Source of the DNA: Agapanthus africanus
Taxonomy: Eukaryota; Streptophyta; Magnoliopsida; Asparagales; Amaryllidaceae
NCBI GenBank assembly: GCA_030015575.1
Contig: JASDDO010000026.1
Location: 453,941,096-454,005,095 of the forward strand
Reading direction: 5' to 3'
DNA: 64,000 nucleotides
A program made the translations under genes and the position numbers. Below, piece after piece: positions 10,110-18,464 of the stretch. The stretch's first letter is position 1; every line of letters begins with the position of its first letter. The notes under the pieces are model-generated. The model saw only the letters and a program-made list of their open reading frames with translations. It made no database searches and was not told the DNA's origin.

Positions 10110-12329
10110 TATTAGTTGTATGTATGCCCTAGAGTCCAGTATTGTACAGATTATGTATATTATATTGGATGCTTGGACATATATAGAGATGACTTTCTTG
10201 CTCGACATGATAGTATGCTATCTGGTTGCTATTTATCTTAACATGTACACTAGTCTCTTTATACTGTCTTATAGTTACATGTTGGTAAAGCCCTTAGGAT
10301 TTGTACTTGACTACCTAGACTATGATGCAGATCATACTAGTGGGGACATGGTAGTCCATAAGTACATCCTTCAAGGTCCCTAGTCGTAGGTGTATCGAGA
10401 CGGGGCATCGATATACCAGAGTAGACTAGCGTATACGCTTCTCGACCCATGTGATGGGCGATGGATGATCCCATATCCATTGGTGTTTAACATCAGAGAT
10501 GGTGTACGGGTGCTCAGTGGAGACTGGGTACACTGGACGGACTCGCCGAGAACTCCCAGATGGTATTATACCTCACGTCAGATGGCAGTTCTCACGTGAC
10601 ACTTGTACAGATTAGTCTGTAGACCCGAGATCGTCATAGAGTCTTGTGTGATTCCCACTGTGCTTTGATCTCCACCTTACCACGTCCATGAGGGCATGCA
10701 AAATGGTGGTCTTTGGGTACAGTCCCGAATCACATGGAGGCAATGAGCGATAGGAGGGGTTTCGTCTCTCCCGGTATTGGGGGTTGATGTTGCGCAGTGC
10801 TCGATTGGCCGTAACAGGGAAGTCCCTGGCCAGGGCTGATTAGAGATTTGCTGGTAAGTGTTACCAGTAGTTTCTCGACCCGTTATGAGCCTCACATCAG
10901 CACGACTTATCGGGTTATTGGGGTCTGACGTATACCACCCCTAGACTTGATATGCGACGTATCTGACGAAGAGACCGGACTGTATGGTAAGTGTTACTGG
11001 TCGGATTCGCAGGAGTGTGAGCGGGCTAGCTCGTCGATCTTCTGATCGCTCAATACCCGGGTGGCCGTTACGTTTAGCAGACCGCTTGCGGCTTGTGGGT
11101 GCTTGATATGATCATCATCTGCTACCGGCGTATTGACGAGTCTTTAGAGTCCTACACAGAGGTTTCCTGGCTCAAGCAAAACGAAATAGGAGCGCATATG
11201 AGATATGTGCAGGACCGAGAATGATGCGTGTATGTGATACCGCATTTCATTCTCGCGATAAATGTTTCGATTGGTTATATTCGATATGACCTAGTTATCG
11301 AATCATTGATTCGATAAATCGATACATTGAATTCTAGTCGGTCATGTGCGACATGACCGGATCATTGAATCAAATGTTGATTTAATGATTTAATGCATAA
11401 TTATATATTTGATATATTGCATTGCATTAACTAGTATTGGTTCACTTTAAACGGATTTTTCTCACTTGGATTGCACATTGTATATGTGATATACTTTTGT
11501 GCACTTTTTGTATCATGTTTGATGATACTTGATCATATGGTTAAGTGAATAGAATTAAACCATGGTTATTTTGTAATTAGGGTTTTCCATATTTATTTAT
11601 TCATTTATTTGTTTATTTATGTGGATAAATTCAAAATGAGAATGGTGGCTATATTTGTTTCTTATATGAAGCTTCATGAACCCTTGACTTTAGCAACCAT
11701 TCTTATCCTCTTGCTTAACCCTAACCCACTCTACTAACCATGGTTTATTCTCTACACCTAACTTGAGTTAGAGTTATGATAAGTATAGATTTTCTTTTTA
11801 TTTTATATAACACTTATCATAATTCTAGCTCTTCTTCTTCTTCATCTTCAAAAGAAAAGCTCAAGGTCCATCAATGGCAACTTGAGTTAAAGTGAGATAA
11901 ATCCAATTCTAAAGTGAACCCACCTCCTATTTCTTCACCCTCTACCTCTTGCCAAGTTGTTTTGGGTGTTTACTTCACAAGTTTCACAAGTTTGTGAAGT
12001 CGGAGCTTGAGTTTGTGCAACCTCGACGTAGATCGTCTTTGACACGAAGCCGACGACCTATTCCGCACGTTTCTCCGATGAAGCCGTCACGAGAGTCCAA
12101 GCTTCAAGATGGACAGCGAGAAGACTTCGTTGCGGAGCCGTGGAGGTGGATATCCGGATCTACAAAGGTTGTAATTTCCGTATCCTAGTAGTTAAGTGTT
12201 AACTTAGTTTTCTTTTCGCCTAAATTTCTAGTCTAAGATCCGTAGTCTAGGGTTTCTCGGCACCAAAAATTTTAAATTGGCATGTTCGATGCCTTGTGAG
12301 ACCTTACTAGAGTGCCTAGGAACCCTACA
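10110..12329 (+). repeat. Element A 5' LTR
   Basis: Same length (2220 bp) as the 3' LTR at 18465-20684. The first two bases are TA instead of TG, a mutated terminus; the end is ...CCCTACA. The LTR carries a block shared with the B and E LTRs around 10380-10450 (hairpin around ATCGATAT, then AGTAGACTAGCGTATAC). Short ORFs of 69-127 codons occur in both LTRs and are LTR sequence. Confidence 0.95.
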
Positions 12330-12330
12330 G

Positions 12331-12343
12331 TGGTATCAGAGCC
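12331..12343 (+). other. Element A primer binding site (initiator Met-tRNA)
   Basis: TGGTATCAGAGCC, one base after the LTR end; standard complement of the plant initiator Met-tRNA 3' end used to start minus-strand DNA. Confidence 0.95.
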
Positions 12344-12528
12344 TAGCTAGAGCCTTAGGCGAAGACTAGACGGAGTTTGAAGTCCGAACGAACCCGAAAC
12401 CCCGATGCCCGAGAGCTCTCTGGAAATTTTCTAAAAAATGGGATTTTTTGATATTAAAAATGTCTAAAAAATTCAGCATAGAATTCTAAGCATTACTGTG
12501 TAAAACGTTTCCCTGAACTGTTCATTGT

Positions 12529-12575
12529 GCCGTGGAAACGCGGCAGAAGCATGCCTTCTGCCGCTGTTCCGCGGC
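12529..12575. repeat. GC-rich double hairpin module, element A leader
   Basis: 47 bp. The left arm contains GGAAACGCGGCAGAAG and pairs with the right arm CTTCTGCCGCTGTTCC. It is followed by CATATGGTGACATCATC and later TTTGCACAGTAA, which resemble the flank of the B module (24989-25035). Confidence 0.8.
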
Positions 12576-12849
12576 CATATGGTGACATCATCCCACTATT
12601 TTTGCACAGTAATACCTGATAAATTCTAATGAGTTTTCTGGATATTTTTGGATTGAATAATAGATTGAGTGTTCTGGGGTTGTATAAGGGATTCGATGAA
12701 TCGATCGGATTTTTAACTTTGTCTTTGTGTTTTTCCAGATAACTGTAGAATATGTTAAAGAGTTCGACCGGATATAAATACCCAAGTTTTCCCCTGCCGG
12801 AATAATTCCAAGTGTTGGATTTTTCTGTGGTTAAAAGACGTTCGAAGTA

Positions 12850-13011
12850 GTGCAAGTAACGCGATGGTCCCTCTAGAAGACACAAACCTTAACTCGATTA
12901 TGTGACCGTCTTGAACTGCCCTTTGAACCTTCGGGTTTGGGGCAGTACGACATGCCACATGTGAGGCGTTGGCTTGACCCTTCTACGGCTGGACCGTTGG
13001 TACTGAGGCAT
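12850..13011 (+). repeat. Block in A leader similar to G1 3694-3852
   Basis: The two stretches share TGCAAGTAAC, CCCTCTAGAAGA, CTTTGAACCTTCGGGTTTG, GGCAGT and CTTCTACGGCTGG in the same order and spacing. In G1 this lies in the gag region of a gypsy element, so it is a sequence shared across superfamilies. Both copies are non-coding as they stand. Confidence 0.7.
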
Positions 13012-14141
13012 GAAGTGAATGTCTTTGAACCTATTTCATGTGTTGATCGGTGTCGGGAAAACTTGGGTGTTCGAATGTTCGATCGGAAAGTTTAATATAT
13101 TCTATTTATCCGGAATTGGATACAATAATTGGAATTCACAAACAGTTATGAGATAACTGGATGAATGTTATAGATCTAGCAGTTTAGTTTCACAAGATAT
13201 CGAAAAGAGTTTTCGATGATGGGACTAAAATGCGGGGTTTATAACTGTTAGGCATGTGATGTCGAAAGAGGTTGCGGATTCCAATTGTTGTAGTTTTACA
13301 CTTTCTTTTCTGTGACCGTAAGTGTAATATGTGATATCGCCGGTTTCGTTGCTATATGTCAACGACAATTGGGGTATGCATACTTACTTACGTTGATGAC
13401 ATGTGATGTTATGTGTTGCTGGATATGTTATATTGGATCGTCGTATTCGAATAGCCGGGGTTTTTATGTGAGATGAGTGTTTTTCATTTTCATTCATGTA
13501 AAAACTTGTATGTAATATTCTTTTATTTGGGGCACTTCCAGGTAGCGGAAGTTGTCACCCTTTGTATATTATTTACTTTTCCGCATTAGGATAGACCCAA
13601 GGAGGGGAGCACAAGTAACCGGGTTCTGGGGTCCAGTGGGAGACCAACTCGAGGAGTCGAGTCCGGGTCTCCTAACGCTAGAATTGGCAGGGTTGCTTGC
13701 CGCTCTCGTAGGGGTCTAGGGGTGTGGGATTGGCTATTCATCACGACCGTGGAATCCGTGTTTTATACTGGCTCGTATTGAAAACACGGACGTCCTAGTA
13801 TATCCAATATTTCATATGTTTATTCTGCTGCGATATCTGTGATGAGATCATGTGATGTTTCTGTGATGGATATAGTATATAGTATATATGATATATTATG
13901 TAGACGTTACTTATGTTTTACACCCGCGCTAGCCCTGCCCTGCTCTGTCGTTAGTTACCTAACCTAACGGTGCACGAGGGGACATCGAGGCGAATGCGGA
14001 TGGCATAAGTGTACGTCATATCTATCTGTGATGTTTAGGTATTTAAATGATGGGACTTCATTAATGTGATTAATGAAAGAAAAGAAACCTAAGATGTTGT
14101 AGAATCAGATTTTAAATAAAAAAAAAAGGTAGCTACAGTTC

Positions 14142-14379
14142 TTGCTTTGCACAGCGGTATATATGATATACCCTGCACCTTATTCGATGAGGAAAGGACC
14201 GAGATCCCTTCACCGGGAGTGACTCCTTTAGCAATAACTGGCAGATGCTACACACTCGGTTTGGTTTTGATTGCTTTTAAGAGTTTTTGCTTTGCACAGT
14301 GATATATATGATATATCCCGCACCTCATTCGACGAGGAAAGGACCGAGATCCCTTCACCGGGAGTGACTCCTTTAGCAA
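14142..14379 (+). repeat. Element A leader direct repeats (two 93-bp units)
   Basis: Units at 14142-14234 and 14287-14379, nearly identical. Each has a GGTATA..TATACC-type hairpin, CCTCATTCGACGAGG and a CCCTTCACCGGGAGTGACTC stretch. The same pair is found in B and C. Confidence 0.85.
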
Positions 14380-14526
14380 AACTAGAAAAGCCTCAAAATC
14401 ACTCCATTTCAAAACTTCATTTGATTCTACAACGATATCAAGTTCATTACGCTCATGGTTTTATAAAAACCTGCGTAGCCCTCCGTCATTTCAGATAAGT
14501 ACTAATTAGTATTCGTGCTACGGTAG

Positions 14527-14724
14527 TTTGGCATTCGTCAAGGCGTAGTGTACGGTAGCTAACTAGTATTTATCTGCTTATGCATATGATGCAGATTGGA
14601 TTAGGGTATTCGTACGGCGTTGTTTGGCATTCGTCAAGGGTCGTGCGGGTGGGTTTAATTCAATCAAGAAATGTACGGGTTGAACTTGACTAGTGGACTA
14701 TGGGTTGTTTGGCATTCGTCAAGG
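14527..14724 (+). promoter_or_regulatory. Element A leader triad: three identical copies of TTTGGCATTCGTCAAGG
   Basis: Exact copies at 14527-14543, 14623-14639 and 14708-14724. The flanks after each copy match those after the three boxes of B and C at the same relative places, but the box is specific to A. Role unknown; a cis-acting site read by a protein or RNA is inferred. Confidence 0.85.
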
Positions 14725-15143
14725 TCATAGAACACTAGGGGTAAAATATTATCGGGAATTTCAAGTGTTGAAATTTGCAATGAGATTGCATACCTTCTAT
14801 GAGATAGTTGGATCCCGATACCCACTGCGAGTAAGAGTTACTCCTGGGAGAGTTTTACACATTGCAATTAGCTGATCAAGTAGGTGTCTAGAAAGGTGTT
14901 AACGAGGTTACGCCTCTGGGAAAACGAGGTTTACATTAATTAGGTTCGTGCGAAAGCACGGGGGACCTCCCTCAAAGTACCGACACTGGCCTGGCTGAAA
15001 GATTGGCGAACTTGTAGTGTGTAATTAATCCCGGCTAGTCTTTCCTTTTAGGGTTTGGAGGAAGATTTGATAAAAAGCAGTGGGAGCCATCCTGATTAGA
15101 TAAGATAATAACCAATCTGATCTTGCACGAGCTTACGCTAAAG

Positions 15144-15168
15144 TGTTTTCTTCTCTCTCTCTCTCCAG
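15144..15168 (+). promoter_or_regulatory. Polypyrimidine-CAG tract before A pol (possible splice acceptor)
   Basis: TTTTCTTCTCTCTCTCTCTC run ending in CAG, 37 bases before the first ATG of the pol frame. B and C have the same feature at the same place. Use as a splice site is inferred. Confidence 0.4.
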
Positions 15169-15204
15169 GTAGCGACCATTTCATGCCTTAATAAAGATAA
15201 TAAA

Positions 15205-18200
15205 ATGGATGTATTGACCGAACCCGCATGTTATACTGTGCAGGGGAACGTTGAACCCGTTCTATCTTATAAGTGTTATAAGAATGAACAGGAAACTGGA
15301 GAATATCTGGATTCTCACACCGCCCAAACGGAGAACATGCATATTGATGCATCATCTTCGGGTGTGTTTGTCATTGAGAACTGTTTCTCAGTTCACCCTA
15401 CGTCCTGGGTATTAGATACCGGATCAGGATCCCACATATGTAAAATGTTACATGGGCTGCGAAAAGGTAGAGAACTGGGAAAAGGTGATCATTCCGTTCA
15501 AGTAGGGAACGGTGCAAGTGTTGCAGCCAAAGCAGTTGGCGAATATCACCTAGTATTACCAAGTGGTGATACAATAATTCTGAATGAGTGCTATTATATA
15601 CCGAACATGATGTGCAACATTATATCAGTTTCTTTATTAAGTAAAGATGGATATAATTTTGTAGTAAAGGATAATGTTATGAACATATTCCTAGATCAAA
15701 AGTTGATTGCATCAGGCTCGCTACATAATGGCATGTTCATTCTAAATCAAAATACAGTCCTCAATATACAAAACACACACAAGAGGAAAAATTCAGAAAT
15801 GAACGAATCCTTCTTGTGGCATTGTAGACTTGGTCATATCAATGCGACACGACTGGCTAAGTTACATAAGGATGGTTATTTGAATCCGTTCGAATTATCA
15901 TCTTATGATACTTGCCATTCATGTCTCAAAGGAAAAATGACCAAAGCTCCGTTTAGTGGACACGGAGAAAGAGTTACTGAACTCTTAGGACTGATACATA
16001 GTGATGTATGCGGTCCTATGTCTACACATGCCAGGGATGGTTCTTCCTACTTCATTACATTCACTGACGATCTCTCTAGATACGGGCATGTGTTCCTGTT
16101 GAAACACAAGTCTGAAGCTTTTGAGAAATTCAGAGAATATAAGCACGAAGTAGAGAACCAAACGGACAAAAGTATTAAGATCCTTCGATCTGATCGAGGA
16201 GGAGAATACTTGAGCAATGAGTTCCAAGATTATCTAAAAGAGAATGGGATTCTCTCTCAGCTTACTCCACCTTATACACCACAGCACAACGGTGTATCGG
16301 AACGAAGGAATCGCACCCTATTAGATATGGTGCGTTCAATGATGAGCACAGCTGAGTTACCTATTTCCTTCTGGGGGTATGCGCTTGAGACAGCCATACA
16401 CCTATTGAATATGGTTCCTACCAAATCAGTGCCTACCACTCCATATGAGATATGGAGAGGGAAGAGACCATCTCTTAAGTATGTTAAGATATGGGGTTGT
16501 CCAGCCTATGTCAAAAGACAAAATCCGGACAAACTCGAGACAAGATCTGTCTTATGTAAGTTTGTAGGATATCCCAAAAATTCACGAGGGTATATCTTCT
16601 ACCACCCCGAGGAACAAAAGGTGTTTGTTTCTCGACATGCCACTTTCTTAGAAAAAGGTTTTCTTATGAAACAGATTAGTGGCATTGAGGTAGAACTGGA
16701 AGAAGTTCCAGCAACACAAACTGTAACAGAAGACTTGGTGGAACCAGAGGATTCAGTAGAACTCAACGAACCCCAGCCTCTCCGCCGATCTAGTAGGGTA
16801 TCTCGTCCACCTGAGAGATACTACGGTTTTCTCATTGACGGTGGAAGCGAGGATTGCATCATGGAGGATGATGACCCAACTAGCTTCGAGCAGGCCATCA
16901 CGAGTAGGGACTCAGTGAAATGGCTGGATGCTATGCGGTCCGAGATGGAATCCATGTACACCAACAAAGTATGGACTTTGGAAGTTGCTCCTGAAGGGGT
17001 AAAACCCATTGGGAGCAAATGGATCTTCAAGAAGAAATTTGGTGTAGATGGGAAAGTGGAGACTTTCAAAGCTAGACTTGTAGCAAAGGGTTTTCGTCAA
17101 AGACCAGGTGTGGACTATGACGAAACCTTTTCTCCAGTGGCTATGCTTAAATCCATCCGAATCATGCTTGCCATTGCTGCCTTTCATGACTACGAAATCT
17201 GGCAAATGGATGTTAAGACCGCCTTTCTAAATGGTGATTTAGAAGAGTGCGTGTACATGACTCAGCCAGAGGGCTTCGTAGACAGTGGGAGCAGCGGGAA
17301 GGTGTGCAAGCTACTTAAATCCATTTATGGATTAAAGCAAGCATCGCGGAGTTGGAACATCTGCTTTGACGTCGTTATCAAAGAGTTTGATTTCGTCAAA
17401 AATCCAGATGAACCTTGTATCTACAAGAAGGTGGCAGAGAGTAAGGTTGTCTTCCTCGTATTGTACGTAGACGACATACTCTTGATAGGAAATGATATTC
17501 CTATGCTGCAATCGGTCAAGCTCTTCTTATCACAAAGATTCTCAATGAAAGATCTTGGTGATGCCTCCTGCATATTGGGAATCAGGATCTATAGAGATAG
17601 ATCCAAACGGATTTTGGGATTGTCCCAATCCAGGTACATTGACACCATACTAAAGAGGTTTAGTATGGAAGAGTCCAAGCGTGGGAACATGCCCACGATC
17701 TCTGGAGTCACTCTCTCTAAAGAGATGTCTCCCAAGACTGATTTGGAGAGAGCTCGCATGCAAGGGATACCCTATTCTTCGGCAGTAGGCTCTATCATGT
17801 ATGCGATGCTATGTACCAGACCCGATGTAGCATACTCACTAAGTGTAGTGAGCAGGTATCAAGCTGATCCTGGAGAGAATCACTGGACAGCTGTGAAGAG
17901 CATTCTCAAGTACTTGCGAAGGACTAGAGATATGTTCTTGGTGTATGGTAACGGAGAACTCCAAGTGGAGTCCTTTACCGATTCGAGCTTCCAGAGTGAT
18001 AAGGACGACTCTAAGTCGCAGTCGGGCTTTGTCTTTACCCTTTACGGAGGGGCGGTTAGCTGGAAGAGTTCCAAGCAGGAAACCGTGGCAGACTCGACGA
18101 TGGAGGCTGAATACATCGCTGCCAACGATGCTGCCAAAGAGGCTGTCTGGATCAAGAAGTTCATTACTGAACTTGGAGTGGTTCCATCCATTGAGCATCC

Positions 18201-18339
18201 AATACCTTTGTATTGCGATAACAATGGAGCGGTGGCTTTGGCCAAGGAACCCAGGTCCCATCAGCGATCCAGGCATATTCTGAGGCGGTATCACCTGATC
18301 CGGGAGATAGTTGATCGCCGGGAGATCGAGGTCAGGTGA
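15205..18339 (+). CDS. pol: Element A copia pol polyprotein: protease, integrase, RT, RNase H (premature stop)
   Basis: 1044 codons from the first ATG of the frame. Domains in order: aspartic protease with DTGS at residues 71-74; pre-integrase zinc binding with H206, H211, C237, C240; integrase catalytic triad D267, D330, E366 (35 residues between the last two, typical); RT from about 590 with YVDD at 754-757; RNase H from about 920. The protein would process the polyprotein, copy the RNA and insert the cDNA. The TGA at 18337-18339 replaces an arginine codon still present in E (GLU-VAL-ARG-ARG). The frame then stays open to a TAG at 18448-18450 with about 36 further residues matching the E C-terminus, so the stop is one mutation, probably CGA to TGA. 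No gag or CCHC knuckle precedes the frame; gag would have to come from another element. Expression may depend on splicing into 15168. Confidence 0.95.
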   Translation: MDVLTEPACYTVQGNVEPVLSYKCYKNEQETGEYLDSHTAQTENMHIDASSSGVFVIENCFSVHPTSWVLDTGSGSHICKMLHGLRKGRELGKGDHSVQVGNGASVAAKAVGEYHLVLPSGDTIILNECYYIPNMMCNIISVSLLSKDGYNFVVKDNVMNIFLDQKLIASGSLHNGMFILNQNTVLNIQNTHKRKNSEMNESFLWHCRLGHINATRLAKLHKDGYLNPFELSSYDTCHSCLKGKMTKAPFSGHGERVTELLGLIHSDVCGPMSTHARDGSSYFITFTDDLSRYGHVFLLKHKSEAFEKFREYKHEVENQTDKSIKILRSDRGGEYLSNEFQDYLKENGILSQLTPPYTPQHNGVSERRNRTLLDMVRSMMSTAELPISFWGYALETAIHLLNMVPTKSVPTTPYEIWRGKRPSLKYVKIWGCPAYVKRQNPDKLETRSVLCKFVGYPKNSRGYIFYHPEEQKVFVSRHATFLEKGFLMKQISGIEVELEEVPATQTVTEDLVEPEDSVELNEPQPLRRSSRVSRPPERYYGFLIDGGSEDCIMEDDDPTSFEQAITSRDSVKWLDAMRSEMESMYTNKVWTLEVAPEGVKPIGSKWIFKKKFGVDGKVETFKARLVAKGFRQRPGVDYDETFSPVAMLKSIRIMLAIAAFHDYEIWQMDVKTAFLNGDLEECVYMTQPEGFVDSGSSGKVCKLLKSIYGLKQASRSWNICFDVVIKEFDFVKNPDEPCIYKKVAESKVVFLVLYVDDILLIGNDIPMLQSVKLFLSQRFSMKDLGDASCILGIRIYRDRSKRILGLSQSRYIDTILKRFSMEESKRGNMPTISGVTLSKEMSPKTDLERARMQGIPYSSAVGSIMYAMLCTRPDVAYSLSVVSRYQADPGENHWTAVKSILKYLRRTRDMFLVYGNGELQVESFTDSSFQSDKDDSKSQSGFVFTLYGGAVSWKSSKQETVADSTMEAEYIAANDAAKEAVWIKKFITELGVVPSIEHPIPLYCDNNGAVALAKEPRSHQRSRHILRRYHLIREIVDRREIEVR

Positions 18340-18450
18340 GTTGACACGAAGAACAACACGGCGGATTCACTCACGAAGGCCATTCCCCAGATACAGTTTG
18401 AGAGACTCTTCGGGATGCTCGGTATGAGATACTACAGCAGCTGGCCCTAG
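18340..18450 (+). pseudogene. Residual C-terminus of A pol after the premature stop
   Basis: In frame with the pol ORF and ending at TAG 18448-18450. It reads the usual NTADS.TKA-type tail of copia RNase H, corresponding to the end of E pol (60888). It is translated only by readthrough. Confidence 0.85.
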
Positions 18451-18464
18451 TGCAAGTGGGAGAT
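18450..18464 (+). other. Element A polypurine tract
   Basis: GTGCAAGTGGGAGAT directly before the 3' LTR; the purine-rich primer site for plus-strand DNA. The same sequence stands next to the E LTR on the other strand. Confidence 0.9.

Larger units (their letters stand above)
12344..15204 (+). other. Element A leader (2.9 kb); position of gag but no gag found
   Basis: The longest plus-strand frames are 60-75 codons and show no CCHC knuckle or gag motif. In order, the leader holds: a GC-rich hairpin (12529-12575), a block similar to the G1 gag region (12850-13011), a GC-rich block shared with B and C (13560-14030), paired 93-bp repeats (14142-14379), the box triad (14527-14724) and a pyrimidine tract ending in CAG (15144-15168). 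The distal 1.6 kb aligns with the leaders of B and C. Confidence 0.8.

Noticed and set aside
10000..10383. 127-codon frame, and its relative at 18475-18738
   Set aside because: It repeats because it lies in the two LTRs of A; no family motif, and not open in B or E LTRs.
17839..18294. 151-codon minus-strand frame
   Set aside because: Antisense shadow of the RT/RNase H part of A pol.
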